A stretch of DNA of 38,201 nt. Origin: an uncultured Bacteroidales bacterium (lineage in GTDB: Bacteria; Bacteroidota; Bacteroidia; Bacteroidales; Muribaculaceae). A model generated the notes under the pieces. That model saw nothing but the letters and a program-made list of their open reading frames with translations, did not search any database and was not told the DNA's origin. Of this stretch, positions 16,447 through 26,422 are shown one piece after another (position 1 is the stretch's first letter; the number at the start of each line of letters is the position of its first letter). The stretch is taken from assembly GCA_900547755.1 (NCBI GenBank), contig URIC01000015.1:1-38201 (forward strand), in the 5' to 3' direction. The position numbers and the translations under genes were made by a program.

Positions 16447-18720
16447 ATGAACAAAATCTTCATTGCTATGTCTACTTTGGCACTCACAGGCGCCATGACC
16501 GCCTGCCAGAACGGTCTGGACACCAAAGGAGACATAATTGAAAAGCCGGACGTACAGATTGTAGACGGCAAAATCACCCCCGAAGTACTTGAAGCCTTTG
16601 GTCGTGTCAACGAGGCTGTCGCTTCTCCCGACGGTACAAAAATCGCCTTTACAATCGCATACGAAAGTATTGAGCAAAACAAAGGCAATGCCGAAATCTA
16701 TGTGATGAACATTGACGGCACAGGCCTGACCCGCATCACCAAGACTCCCGGCAGCGAAAGCAATATACGCTGGCTTGACGGCGGCAGACTCATTGCCTTT
16801 ATCGGCCAGGACCCCGAGACTGATAAGCCTCAGATTTACACCATGACACCCAATGCCCGCGAGGTACAGAAAATCTCCAACGTGGAGAATGGCGTGAACT
16901 GCTTCGAGTTTGCTCCGGACGGCAAGCATCTGGTATTCGCCTCCAACATAAAGCCTTTCAACAAGAACGAAAAAATCTTTGAAGGACTTCCCGAGACTAC
17001 AGGCCGCGTGGTAGATGACCTGATGTACAAGCACTGGGACGAGTGGGTAACCGAAATCCCCCACCCCTTCGTGGCCACATACGACGGCGAGCAACTCCTG
17101 GATGTCACTGACATTATGGAGGGTGAGCCATACGAATGCCCCATGAAACCTTTCGGCGGCGCCGAGACTTTCTCCTGGAGCGCCGACAGCAAACAGCTCG
17201 TGTACACTTCCCGCAAGAAGACCGGTATGGACTACGCATTCTCCACAGACTCCAATCTATACCTATATAATATAGAGAGCAAGAAGACCGAGAGTCTCAC
17301 AGAGGGCAAGACCGGCGAAGGCTATGACACCCACCCCGTATTCTCGCCCGACGGCACCAGACTTGCATGGATGAGCATGGCAGAGGCCAAGTTCGAGAGC
17401 GACCAGAATCGTCTGATGGTGATGGATATGAAAACCCGTCAGATACGCAATATCACAGCCGAGGCCGGCTGGGACTACAGCGTGGAGGGTTTCAGCTGGA
17501 ATCCTGACGGCAAAAGCATCGTCCTGAACGCTTACTATCAGGGCACGATGCCTATATTCCGCGTAGGTTTGGACAACCCCGATTTCAAGATTATTGCCGA
17601 AGGCCTTTGGGATTATGTAGGTGTGCAGGCACTTGCAAATGATAAAGTGCTTGCCATGCGCCACAATATGAGCCGTCCCAACGAGGTCTGCATGCTGGAG
17701 AACGGACAGATGAAGGACATAACGGCCGTCAACGCCGAACTCCTTTCCAAACTCAAGATGGGCGAAGTGAAGAAGGTGATGGTTCCCACCTCCGACGGCA
17801 AAGAGATGTGTACCTGGGTCGTACTTCCCCCGAATTTCGACCCCAACAAGAAATATCCCGCCATCCTTTATTGCCAGGGCGGTCCCCAGCAGGCGGTAAG
17901 CCAATTCTGGAGCTACCGCTGGAACTTCCAGATTATGGCCTCGCAAGGCTACATCGTCATCTGCCCCAACCGTCGTGGCCTGCCGGGCTTCGGCACCGAA
18001 TGGAACAAGCAGATTTCCAAGGACTATCCGGGTCAGAACATGGAGGACTACCTGGCGGCCACAGACTATATGGCAGCCAAACCATACGTGGATGAGAAAC
18101 ACATGGCTGCCATAGGCGCAAGCTACGGCGGCTTCTCCGTATACTGGCTGGCCGGCCACCACGAAGGCCGTTTCGCCGCTCTCGTAGCTCACGCCGGTAT
18201 CTTCAATATGGAGGCACAGTATCTGGAAACCGAAGAGATGTGGTTCGCCGACTACGATATGGGTGGCAAACCCTGGGACAAAAGCAATGCGATTGCCCAG
18301 CGTACCTTTGACTATTCTCCCCATAAAGATGTGGCCAACTGGACAGCGCCTATACTTGTGACCGTAGGTGAGCTTGACTACCGCATCCTTGCATCTCAGG
18401 GCATGATGGCCTTCAACGCCGCCAAGATGCTGGGTCTCGAGGCCGAGATGCTTGTCTTCCCCGACGAAAACCACTGGGTTCTCAAACCGCAGAACGCAAT
18501 CCTCTGGCAGCGCGTCTTCTTCCGATTCCTGGACAACTACCTGAAGCCCGAAGGCAAGGGTTACAACAACCCGCAGCAGGCCAAACCCTCACGTGCGGTT
18601 ACTCCCCGTCCCGCCATTTCCAGTGTAAACGCCCAGACCGTAGAAGCCGCTGCAAATGAAGCCGCAGCCGACAACAAGGTAGTCCAGGCTGCCGAAACCA
18701 ACCGGAACACAGCTATCTGA
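16447..18720 (+). CDS. S9-family serine peptidase (DPP5-like), predicted lipoprotein
   Basis: A prolyl-oligopeptidase-family enzyme, probably releasing dipeptides or acting on short peptides outside the cytoplasm. Residues 1-20 are a signal peptide ending in MTAC, a weak lipobox with C20. Residues about 50-440 contain beta-propeller repeats (SPDGTKIAF, APDGKHLVF, SPDGTRLAW). The alpha/beta-hydrolase domain holds the triad S559 (GASYGGF), D644 (GELDYR) and H676 (ENHW). Closest characterised type is the P. gingivalis DPP5 group. An unusual Ala/Pro/Asn-rich tail of about 55 residues follows the catalytic domain. The gene has its own promoter and is followed by a hairpin before the hut operon. 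Confidence 0.88.
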   Translation: MNKIFIAMSTLALTGAMTACQNGLDTKGDIIEKPDVQIVDGKITPEVLEAFGRVNEAVASPDGTKIAFTIAYESIEQNKGNAEIYVMNIDGTGLTRITKTPGSESNIRWLDGGRLIAFIGQDPETDKPQIYTMTPNAREVQKISNVENGVNCFEFAPDGKHLVFASNIKPFNKNEKIFEGLPETTGRVVDDLMYKHWDEWVTEIPHPFVATYDGEQLLDVTDIMEGEPYECPMKPFGGAETFSWSADSKQLVYTSRKKTGMDYAFSTDSNLYLYNIESKKTESLTEGKTGEGYDTHPVFSPDGTRLAWMSMAEAKFESDQNRLMVMDMKTRQIRNITAEAGWDYSVEGFSWNPDGKSIVLNAYYQGTMPIFRVGLDNPDFKIIAEGLWDYVGVQALANDKVLAMRHNMSRPNEVCMLENGQMKDITAVNAELLSKLKMGEVKKVMVPTSDGKEMCTWVVLPPNFDPNKKYPAILYCQGGPQQAVSQFWSYRWNFQIMASQGYIVICPNRRGLPGFGTEWNKQISKDYPGQNMEDYLAATDYMAAKPYVDEKHMAAIGASYGGFSVYWLAGHHEGRFAALVAHAGIFNMEAQYLETEEMWFADYDMGGKPWDKSNAIAQRTFDYSPHKDVANWTAPILVTVGELDYRILASQGMMAFNAAKMLGLEAEMLVFPDENHWVLKPQNAILWQRVFFRFLDNYLKPEGKGYNNPQQAKPSRAVTPRPAISSVNAQTVEAAANEAAADNKVVQAAETNRNTAI

Positions 18721-18736
18721 TAGCATATAAAATTAC

Positions 18737-18776
18737 AGGTATTGCTCCCTCCTGCCACGGACAAGGAGCAATACCT
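18737..18776 (+). terminator. Hairpin between the S9 peptidase and hutU
   Basis: AGGTATTGCTCC (18737-18748) pairs perfectly with GGAGCAATACCT (18765-18776); the loop is 16 bases. The following sequence is AT-rich but has no clean T run, so it may terminate weakly or act in the hut leader. I see no TAnnTTTG box between it and hutU. Confidence 0.55.
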
Positions 18777-18823
18777 CCTATTTATATTTATATTAATAAT
18801 TCAGAAAACCATTTTTAACTGAT

Positions 18824-20809
18824 ATGGCAATCACACTTCCACCCGTACTTCCCGAATATCCCGCATTTGTGGAGGGAATACGCCGCGCTCCCGACCGCGG
18901 ATACACACTTACACCCGAGAACACCAAAATAGCTCTGCGCAATGCCCTGCGCTACATCGACCCCTCTCTGCACGAGAAGTTGGCTCCGGAATTTCTGGAG
19001 GAACTGCGCACACGTGGCAGAATCTATGGCTACCGTTTCCGTCCGCAGGGCGACCTGAAGGCAAAGCCCATTGACCAGTACAAGGGCAAATGTATAGAAG
19101 GCAAGGCGTTCCAGGTAATGATTGACAACAACCTGTGCTTTGACATCGCCCTCTACCCCTACGAACTCGTCACATACGGCGAGACCGGCCAGGTATGCCA
19201 GAACTGGATGCAATACCGTCTCATCAAGATGTATCTTGAAGAACTGACCGAGAACCAGACACTCGTAGTGGAGAGCGGACACCCCCTCGGTCTTTTCCCA
19301 TCCAGTCCCGAAGCTCCCCGCGTAATCATCACCAACGCCATGATGGTGGGTATGTTCGACAACCTGCATGACTGGCACGAGGCCATGCAGATGGGTGTGG
19401 CCAATTACGGACAGATGACTGCCGGCGGCTGGATGTACATAGGTCCCCAGGGTATCGTACACGGCACATTCAACACATTGCTCAACGCCGGCCGTATGAA
19501 ACTCGGTATCCCCGAAGAGGGAGACCTGCGCGGACACCTGTTCATTTCCTCAGGCCTCGGCGGCATGAGCGGCGCTCAGCCCAAGGCCGCCGTAATAGCC
19601 GGCGCTGCCGCTATCATCGCCGAAGTGGACGCTTCCCGCATCAAGACCCGCCACGACCAGGGCTGGGTACAGGAAGTCACCGACGACATAAAGACCGCCT
19701 TCGACCTCGCCCACAAGGCAATAGAGGCCAATGAGCCCATATCGATAGCTTACCACGGCAATGTCGTAGACCTGCTTGAATATGCAGTGGCTCACGACGA
19801 GAAGGTTGAACTCCTCTCAGACCAGACTTCCTGTCATGCCGTTTACGAGGGTGGCTACTGCCCGGTAGGCCTCACCTTCGAGGAGCGCACAAAACTGCTC
19901 CACGAAAATCCCGACAAGTTCCGCGAGCTGATAGACGAATCCCTGAAACGTCATTTCGAAGCCATCAAGACACTTGTGGGCCGAGGCACCTACTTCTTCG
20001 ACTACGGCAACTCGTTCATGAAGGCTATCTATGATGCCGGTGTCAAAGAAATTTCCCGCAACGGCATAGACGAGAAAGACGGCTTCATCTGGCCCTCATA
20101 CGTTGAGGACATCATGGGTCCGATGCTCTTCGATTACGGCTACGGTCCTTTCCGCTGGGTATGTCTTTCCGGCAAACACGAAGACCTCATAAAGACGGAC
20201 CATGCCGCTATGGAATGTATCGACGTGAACCGTCGCTATCAGGACCGCGACAACTACAACTGGATTCGCGATGCCGAAAAGAACGCCCTGGTGGTAGGCA
20301 CACAGGCACGTATCCTCTATCAGGATGCTGCTGGACGTCTGGCAATTGCCCTGAAATTCAACGAGATGGTACGCAACGGTGAAGTGGGCCCGATAATGCT
20401 TGGCCGCGACCACCACGACGTAAGCGGTACAGACTCACCCTTCCGTGAGACTTCCAACATCAAGGATGGTTCAAACGTAATGGCCGATATGGCTGTACAG
20501 TGCTTCGCCGGCAACTGCGCCCGAGGCATGAGTCTTGTAGCCCTCCACAACGGTGGCGGCGTGGGTATAGGAAAGGCCATAAACGGCGGATTCGGCATGG
20601 TTTGCGACGGCTCCGAGCGCGTAGACAACATTTTGAAGAAAGCTATGCTCTGGGATGTGATGGGCGGTGTGGCCCGTCGTTCATGGGCCCGCAACGAAAA
20701 CGCCATGAGCACCGTAGCCGATTGGAACGACAAGCACGAAGCTGACGGATTCATGATTACGGAACCTTTCCTCGCCTCCGATGAACTCATTGATAACCTT
20801 GTAAAATAA
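18824..20809 (+). CDS. hutU: Urocanate hydratase (long form)
   Basis: Second step of histidine breakdown: urocanate to 4-imidazolone-5-propionate, using tightly bound NAD+. The nucleotide-binding segment LFISSGLGGMSGAQPKAA and the active-site region YGYGPFRWVCLSG with C447 are present. The protein is 661 residues, longer than the about 555-residue enzyme of Pseudomonas and Bacillus and close in size to the animal and Bacteroidetes form. First gene of hutU-ftcD-hutI-hutH; 16 bases separate it from ftcD. No hut regulator lies nearby and no phylum-type promoter is clear, so control cannot be judged from the sequence. Confidence 0.95.
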   Translation: MAITLPPVLPEYPAFVEGIRRAPDRGYTLTPENTKIALRNALRYIDPSLHEKLAPEFLEELRTRGRIYGYRFRPQGDLKAKPIDQYKGKCIEGKAFQVMIDNNLCFDIALYPYELVTYGETGQVCQNWMQYRLIKMYLEELTENQTLVVESGHPLGLFPSSPEAPRVIITNAMMVGMFDNLHDWHEAMQMGVANYGQMTAGGWMYIGPQGIVHGTFNTLLNAGRMKLGIPEEGDLRGHLFISSGLGGMSGAQPKAAVIAGAAAIIAEVDASRIKTRHDQGWVQEVTDDIKTAFDLAHKAIEANEPISIAYHGNVVDLLEYAVAHDEKVELLSDQTSCHAVYEGGYCPVGLTFEERTKLLHENPDKFRELIDESLKRHFEAIKTLVGRGTYFFDYGNSFMKAIYDAGVKEISRNGIDEKDGFIWPSYVEDIMGPMLFDYGYGPFRWVCLSGKHEDLIKTDHAAMECIDVNRRYQDRDNYNWIRDAEKNALVVGTQARILYQDAAGRLAIALKFNEMVRNGEVGPIMLGRDHHDVSGTDSPFRETSNIKDGSNVMADMAVQCFAGNCARGMSLVALHNGGGVGIGKAINGGFGMVCDGSERVDNILKKAMLWDVMGGVARRSWARNENAMSTVADWNDKHEADGFMITEPFLASDELIDNLVK

Positions 20810-20825
20810 CACCTTTAAATAAGAG

Positions 20826-22526
20826 ATGAAACAAATTATTGAATGTGTGCCCAATTTCTCCGAGGGGCGAGACAAGGCTGTGATTGATGCTATCACCGCC
20901 GAAGTCGAGAAAAACGGAGATGTTAAATTGCTGGACGTTGACCCCGGCGAAGCTACAAACCGCACCGTCGTCACTTTCGTAGGAGAGCCGGAGCCGGTAA
21001 TGGATGCCGCCATACGTTGTGCCCGCAAGGCTGCCGAGCTTATAGATATGCGCGGCCACCACGGAGCGCATCCCCGTATGGGTGCCACCGATGTATGCCC
21101 CCTCATCCCCGTAAGCGGCATCACACTGGAGGAGACAGCCGTGCTGGCACGCAAGCTCGCCGAGCGTTTCGCTACTGAGCTGAATATACCTACATATTGC
21201 TATGAGGCTGCTGCCTTCACTCCCGAGCGCAAGAACCTGGCCGTATGCCGCGAAGGCGAATACGAGGCTCTGCCCGAGAAGATGAACAAGGCCGGCAAAG
21301 CTCCCGATTTCGGCGACCGTCCCTTTGACGAGGGCGTGGCCCGCACAGGAGCTACAGCCGTAGGCGCACGCGACTTCCTGATTGCCGTGAACTTCAACCT
21401 CAACACCACCTCTACCCGCCGCGCCAACGCCATTGCATTCGACGTACGCGAAAAGGGACGACCCAAACGCGAAGGCGGCAAACTCACCGGCAAACCCATG
21501 AAGGACGAGAACGGCAAAACGATAATGATACCCGGAACCCTCAAGGGTACCAAAGCTATCGGCTGGTTCATCGATGAATACGGCATCGCTCAAGTGTCAA
21601 TGAACATCACCAACATGAACGACACTCCTCTTCACGTGGCATTCGACGAAGTGACCCGTGCGGCTGCCGCCCGTGGCATACGTGTCACAGGTACGGAGAT
21701 TGTCGGTCTTATCCCCAAGCGCGCGCTAATTGAAGCCGGCAAGCACTACCTGCGCCGCCAGCAACGCTCCCTGGGTATTCCCGAGAGCGATATAATCAAG
21801 ATAGCCGTCAAGTCCATGGGTCTTGACGAGCTGAAGCCCTTCGAGCCCGGCGAGAAAGTCATTGAGTATATGCTTGAGGCCAATAACGCTTCCAAGAAGT
21901 TAGTAGACATGACTTGCGTAGGCTTCGCCGACGAGACAGCTTCCGAGTCACCGGCTCCCGGCGGAGGCTCCATCTCCGCATATATGGGTGCCCTCGCCGC
22001 TGCCCTCGGCACAATGGTGGCCAACCTCTCCGCCCACAAAGCCGGATGGGATGACCGTTGGGAAGAGTTCTCCGACGTAGCCGAGAAGGGACGTGACATT
22101 CAGGACCGCCTCATACACCTGGTGGACGAGGACACAGAAGCCTTCAACCGCATAATGGGCGTATTCGCGATGCCCAAAAAGACCGATGAGGAGAAGGCCG
22201 CCCGCTCCGCAGCCCTGCAGGAAGCCACACTTTACGCTACCGAGGTGCCTCTGCGCACAATGCGCGCCGCTTACGAGACATTCGATGTGCTGGAAGCCAT
22301 GGCCGTCAAAGGCAATCCCGCTTCTGTGAGCGATGCCGGCGTGGGAGCTCTTGCAGCCCGCTCCGCAGTTCTCGGTGCCCAGCTAAACGTGCGCATTAAC
22401 GCAGCCGGACTCAAGGACCGTACAGTCGCAGACAAGCTGCTGGCCGAAGCCGCCGACATCGCCGACAAGGCCTGCAAACGCGAGGCTGAAATCCTAAAGA
22501 AAGTAAACGAAGTAATCGACAAGTGA
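20826..22526 (+). CDS. ftcD: Bifunctional formimidoyltransferase-cyclodeaminase
   Basis: Takes the formimino group of formiminoglutamate onto tetrahydrofolate, giving glutamate, then releases ammonia to form 5,10-methenyl-THF. Residues 1 to about 330 are the formiminotransferase (CVPNFSEGR at the start, catalytic-histidine segment DMRGHHGAHPRMG). Residues about 360-566 are the helical cyclodeaminase (ETASESPAPGGGS from near 370). The fused 566-residue form resembles the mammalian enzyme. It replaces HutG or HutF routes, so the window encodes the complete path from histidine to glutamate. It overlaps hutI by one base. Confidence 0.95.
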   Translation: MKQIIECVPNFSEGRDKAVIDAITAEVEKNGDVKLLDVDPGEATNRTVVTFVGEPEPVMDAAIRCARKAAELIDMRGHHGAHPRMGATDVCPLIPVSGITLEETAVLARKLAERFATELNIPTYCYEAAAFTPERKNLAVCREGEYEALPEKMNKAGKAPDFGDRPFDEGVARTGATAVGARDFLIAVNFNLNTTSTRRANAIAFDVREKGRPKREGGKLTGKPMKDENGKTIMIPGTLKGTKAIGWFIDEYGIAQVSMNITNMNDTPLHVAFDEVTRAAAARGIRVTGTEIVGLIPKRALIEAGKHYLRRQQRSLGIPESDIIKIAVKSMGLDELKPFEPGEKVIEYMLEANNASKKLVDMTCVGFADETASESPAPGGGSISAYMGALAAALGTMVANLSAHKAGWDDRWEEFSDVAEKGRDIQDRLIHLVDEDTEAFNRIMGVFAMPKKTDEEKAARSAALQEATLYATEVPLRTMRAAYETFDVLEAMAVKGNPASVSDAGVGALAARSAVLGAQLNVRINAAGLKDRTVADKLLAEAADIADKACKREAEILKKVNEVIDK

Positions 22527-23773
22527 TGAACTCACTGATTATAACCAATGCCACCATTTCCACCCCTCTGGGCCACAAGGCCCGGAAGGGCGAGGAAATG
22601 GGACATATACAGACTATTGAGAACGGCGCCCTGATAGCAGAGGAGGGTGTGATTACCTACATCGGTCCTATGGCTGATATGCCTAAGATATCCGATGCGG
22701 ATAAGTACACCCATATTGATGCCGAAGGCCGCGCCGTACTCCCTGGCTTTGTGGACTCCCACACTCACCTCATCTTCGGCGGCTACCGTCCGGACGAGTT
22801 CGAGTGGCGTCTGAAGGGTGACTCCTACATGAGCATTATGGAGCGCGGAGGTGGCATACAGAGTACTGTCAACGCCACCCGTGGCGAGACTGTGGATGCT
22901 TTTGTAGCCAAGGCACAGTGGTTCATAGACCGTATGGTCAAGACAGGCGTCACAACAGTCGAGGCCAAGAGCGGCTACGGACTCAACACCGAGACCGAGC
23001 TGCGTATGCTTGAAGCAATAGAGCGACTTGCCTCCGACCCGGAACAGAAGCTGAGGGTCATATCCACTTTCCTGGGTGCCCATGCCGTGCCGAAAGAGTA
23101 CGCGGGACGCACTTCCGAATATGTGGACCTGATGATTTCCGAAATGCTCCCGGCAGTCAAGGGTAAAGCCCGATTCTGCGACATATTCACAGAAAAGAAT
23201 GTGTTCGAGATAGAGGATTCCCGCCGCTTCCTCAAGGCAGCGCGCGAAGCCGGATTCAAGCTGAAACTTCACGCCGACGAGATTGTACAGCTGGGCGGTG
23301 CGGAATTGGCCGCCGAATTAGGTGCCGTCTCCGCCGACCACTTGCTGCATGTCAGCGACAAGGGTATAAAAGATATGGCTCAGGCCGGCACAGTGGCCAC
23401 CCTGCTCCCCCTCACAGCCTTTACCCTGCGCGAACCTTATGCACCGGCACGCAAGTTCATAGACAACGGCGCCGCCGTTGCTCTTGCCACAGACCTCAAC
23501 CCCGGAAGCTGTTTCTCCGGCTCAATCCCCCTGACTATCGCGCTTGCCTGCATCTATATGCAGATGTCTATAGAGGAGACAATCACTGCCCTCACGCTCA
23601 ACGGCGCGGCCGCCCTTGACCTGGCAGACACTACCGGCTCGCTCGAACCGGGCAAAGACGCGGACATCATTATTCTCAATTACGACAATTACCGAATGTT
23701 ACCATACTATGTGGGCATGAATTGTGTGCGCACAGTCATAAGTCGCGGACGTGTGGTGGCAGAAAACGACTGA
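22526..23773 (+). CDS. hutI: Imidazolonepropionase
   Basis: Opens the imidazolone ring to give formiminoglutamate; a metal-dependent amidohydrolase. Metal and active-site motifs seen: DSHTHLIFGG, KLHADE, SADHLLH and ATDLNPGS. 415 residues, the usual size. I prefer the ATG at 22526, which shares its A with the ftcD stop (TGATG); a GTG at 22523 is also possible and would add one residue. Third gene of the hut operon. Confidence 0.95.
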   Translation: MNSLIITNATISTPLGHKARKGEEMGHIQTIENGALIAEEGVITYIGPMADMPKISDADKYTHIDAEGRAVLPGFVDSHTHLIFGGYRPDEFEWRLKGDSYMSIMERGGGIQSTVNATRGETVDAFVAKAQWFIDRMVKTGVTTVEAKSGYGLNTETELRMLEAIERLASDPEQKLRVISTFLGAHAVPKEYAGRTSEYVDLMISEMLPAVKGKARFCDIFTEKNVFEIEDSRRFLKAAREAGFKLKLHADEIVQLGGAELAAELGAVSADHLLHVSDKGIKDMAQAGTVATLLPLTAFTLREPYAPARKFIDNGAAVALATDLNPGSCFSGSIPLTIALACIYMQMSIEETITALTLNGAAALDLADTTGSLEPGKDADIIILNYDNYRMLPYYVGMNCVRTVISRGRVVAEND

Positions 23774-23798
23774 CAACCAACTTACAATAACCAAAAAC

Positions 23799-25307
23799 AT
23801 GGCTAAACTTGAAATATACGAAATAGGCTCATCCGAGCTTACTTACGACCTCATCGAGAAAATACTCAAAGACGGCACAAAACTGGTACTCTCCGATAAG
23901 GCCATAGCCAAGATAGAGCATTGCCGCAACTATCTGGACGTAAAAGCCGTAGAGAGCGACAAGCCCATCTATGGCGTTACAACCGGCTTCGGTTCCCTCT
24001 GCAACCGTTCCATAACACCCGAACAGCTCGGCACACTTCAGGAAAACCTGGTAAAGAGCCACTCCTGCTCCATAGGCACACCCGTAGACGGCACCATCGT
24101 CAAGCTGATGCTGCTGCTCAAGGCCCACGCCCTTTCCTTCGGTTTCAGCGGAGTGCAGACCGAGACGGTACAACGTATCCTGGACTTCTACAACAACGAC
24201 ATCCTCCCTGTAGTCTATGACCGAGGCTCACTCGGCGCATCCGGCGACCTCGCCCCCCTGGCCAACCTCTTCCTCCCCCTTATCGGCGAAGGCGAGGTAA
24301 TGCACGACGGCAAACGCTTCAAAGGCTCCGAAATACTAAACATCTACGGATGGAAGCCCATCAAGCTGAAGAGCAAAGAGGGTCTGGCGCTGCTCAACGG
24401 CACTCAGTTCATGAGCGCCAACGGCATCAAGGCCCTGATAGACGGCTGGCACATGGTTCACTGCTTCGACGCTATCGGCGCCATGAGCCTCGAGGCTTTC
24501 GACGGCCGTATAGAGCCTTTCTTCGCCTGCATCCAGGACGTACGTCCCCACAAGGGTCAGACAGAGACCGCCAAAGCATTCCGCAACATGCTTGAAGGCA
24601 GCGAGATCATAGCCCGCGAGAAGAAACATGTACAGGACCCCTACTCCTTCCGTTGCATACCGCAGGTACATGGCGCCGTGAAGGATGCCATGCACCACGT
24701 CACACACGTGCTTCACACTGAAATCAACTCCGTGACAGACAACCCCACAGTCTTCCCCGACCTTGACCTGGTAGTGAGCGGCGGTAACTTCCACGGCGAG
24801 CCCCTCGCACTCATCTTCGACTACATGGGTATAGCCCTGCACGAACTCGGCAACATCTCCGAGCGCCGCGTGGCTCAGCTCATCCTCGGCCAAAGAGGCC
24901 TGCCCGAGTTCCTCGTCGCCAAGCCCGGCCTCAACTCCGGCTACATGATTCCCCAGTACGCCGCCGCCGCCGTTGTCAGCCAAAACAAGATGTACAGCTT
25001 CCCGGCATCCTGCGACTCCATCGTCAGCTCCAACGGTCAGGAAGACCTCGTGTCAATGGGTGCCAACGCCGCGACCAAACTGCATAAGATTATCGACAAC
25101 CTGAAATTTGTTCTCGCTGTCGAGCTGATGAACGCCGCCCAGGGCCTTGACTTCCGCGCTCCCCTCAAGTCTTCCCCATTCCTGCAGAACATCAAGGACG
25201 AATACCGCAAAGAGGTGCCTTTCGTAGAAGACGATGTGGTTATGGCAGACTATATCCACGACACAATGACATTCCTTGAGAAGTTTGAAATCAATATACC
25301 CGAATAA
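23799..25307 (+). CDS. hutH: Histidine ammonia-lyase
   Basis: First step of histidine degradation, to urocanate and ammonia. The MIO cofactor forms from A147-S148-G149 in GSLGASGDLAPLA, and the YGVTTGFGSL segment is also present. 502 residues from the ATG at 23799, matching the family start (MAKLEIYE); the frame is open 48 bases further upstream but that part overlaps hutI. Last gene of the operon, 25 bases after hutI, followed by a strong hairpin. Confidence 0.96.
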   Translation: MAKLEIYEIGSSELTYDLIEKILKDGTKLVLSDKAIAKIEHCRNYLDVKAVESDKPIYGVTTGFGSLCNRSITPEQLGTLQENLVKSHSCSIGTPVDGTIVKLMLLLKAHALSFGFSGVQTETVQRILDFYNNDILPVVYDRGSLGASGDLAPLANLFLPLIGEGEVMHDGKRFKGSEILNIYGWKPIKLKSKEGLALLNGTQFMSANGIKALIDGWHMVHCFDAIGAMSLEAFDGRIEPFFACIQDVRPHKGQTETAKAFRNMLEGSEIIAREKKHVQDPYSFRCIPQVHGAVKDAMHHVTHVLHTEINSVTDNPTVFPDLDLVVSGGNFHGEPLALIFDYMGIALHELGNISERRVAQLILGQRGLPEFLVAKPGLNSGYMIPQYAAAAVVSQNKMYSFPASCDSIVSSNGQEDLVSMGANAATKLHKIIDNLKFVLAVELMNAAQGLDFRAPLKSSPFLQNIKDEYRKEVPFVEDDVVMADYIHDTMTFLEKFEINIPE

Positions 25308-25319
25308 AATCAAAGCCCA

Positions 25320-25350
25320 AGTGTTCAGACCAAAATATAGTCTGAACACT
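25320..25350 (+). terminator. Hairpin after hutH
   Basis: AGTGTTCAGAC (25320-25330) and GTCTGAACACT (25340-25350) form an 11-bp perfect stem with a 9-base loop, 12 bases after the hutH stop. There is no good T run. Confidence 0.55.
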
Positions 25351-25364
25351 TGAATACCCACATT

Positions 25365-25405
25365 TGTCGGCTTGCCTGTGCCATAACGGCAACGGCAAGC
25401 CGACA
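25365..25405 (+). promoter_or_regulatory. Second hairpin, in the leader of the nitroreductase gene
   Basis: TGTCGGCTTGCC (25365-25376) pairs with GGCAAGCCGACA (25394-25405); the 17-base loop can fold further (TGCC/GGCA). It ends 17 bases before the nitroreductase ATG and has no T run, so it is either a 5' UTR structure or part of a double terminator. Confidence 0.45.
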
Positions 25406-25422
25406 CGATTAATATAAACACG

Positions 25423-26334
25423 ATGCCCACACTCTCAGACCTGAAAGGACGTCACTCAGTGCGCTCCTTCAGCCCCGAACCCCTCTCGCCCAAGCATATA
25501 CGCTCACTTGAAGCAGCTGTAACCGATGTCAACACCCACGGCACAGGCCTGCATTTCCAGCTCATCACCGACTCGCCCGACCCCTTCAGGCAAGTCACGA
25601 AAAGCTACGGTATGTTCCGCAACGCCCGCAACTATGTGGCCTGCGTGGCGGATACATCCTACGCCGACTACATAGAGCGAACAGGATACTTCGGCATGCA
25701 AGTACTTATGACAGCATACTCACTGGGACTGGGCACCTGTTTCGTCTCCGGCTCATTCTCCCCCAAAGCCGTGGAGGCAAGAGTGCGACCGGGCCAACAG
25801 CTCATCTGTCTTATAGTGATAGGCAACAAGGCTGAAGACGAGAAGCCTACGTTCATGGCTTCCCTGCTGCATAAAGTGAGCCACCGCCATAGCGGACTCA
25901 CACCTATGGATTTTCTGGACACCCGGTTCTCATCCGACAAGATTTGCGATGCGTTCCCGAAATTGCTGCAAGGACTTGAAGCCGTGTCATACGCCCCTTC
26001 GGCAATGAACAAGCAGCCTGTAGGTATCCTGATAAAGAAAGCCGATGACCCATATAACCCGCTTGAACCGGAAAAGAAGAAAAACAAAAAGAAATTCGCA
26101 CACGAACAAGACCTAAACTCACGCTACTCTCAGCTCTTGCACAACGACAGCACGGCGGAGGGAAAAACCGACGCCTCGCTATATACGCGCAAAGGGTTCA
26201 TCCTGCAGGCATACGTTCCCGCAAAAAACACAAACCAGCTGCTGGACCTCGGAATAGCCATGTACAGTTTCCAAATAGGCTGTCCAGGTGACTGGGAATG
26301 GGGAAACCCCGCAACCTTCATACCCTTTGACTGA
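25423..26334 (+). CDS. Nitroreductase-family protein
   Basis: A 303-residue protein whose first residues, RHSVRSFSPEPLS, are the typical FMN-binding nitroreductase start. A first half (GYFGMQVLMTAYSLGLGTCF) and a later half (APSAMNKQPVGILIKK) carry the FMN-fold elements, with a lysine-rich insertion around residues 212-230 (EPEKKKNKKK). Bacteroidales have many such flavoproteins of unknown substrate. It follows the hut operon after two hairpins; I see no own promoter, so partial readthrough is possible. No link to histidine use can be shown. Confidence 0.75.
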   Translation: MPTLSDLKGRHSVRSFSPEPLSPKHIRSLEAAVTDVNTHGTGLHFQLITDSPDPFRQVTKSYGMFRNARNYVACVADTSYADYIERTGYFGMQVLMTAYSLGLGTCFVSGSFSPKAVEARVRPGQQLICLIVIGNKAEDEKPTFMASLLHKVSHRHSGLTPMDFLDTRFSSDKICDAFPKLLQGLEAVSYAPSAMNKQPVGILIKKADDPYNPLEPEKKKNKKKFAHEQDLNSRYSQLLHNDSTAEGKTDASLYTRKGFILQAYVPAKNTNQLLDLGIAMYSFQIGCPGDWEWGNPATFIPFD

Positions 26335-26367
26335 CAATTACACGACACATCTTGATATGTCCAAAGG

Positions 26368-26422
26368 AACCGCAATAAAAGAAGGCGAATTTTTATTTAC
26401 AGAGGGCTGACTGATTGCGGTT
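26368..26422 (+). terminator. Long-loop terminator candidate that overlaps the purH promoter
   Basis: AACCGCAAT (26368-26376) is repeated inverted as ATTGCGGTT (26414-26422) with 37 bases between, followed by TTAGTTTTTTTT. The right arm contains the -33 TTG of the purH promoter. Confidence 0.45.

Noticed and set aside
17263..18474. Minus-strand open frame of about 400 codons opposite the S9 peptidase
   Set aside because: No known motifs and fully antisense to a gene with an intact catalytic triad.
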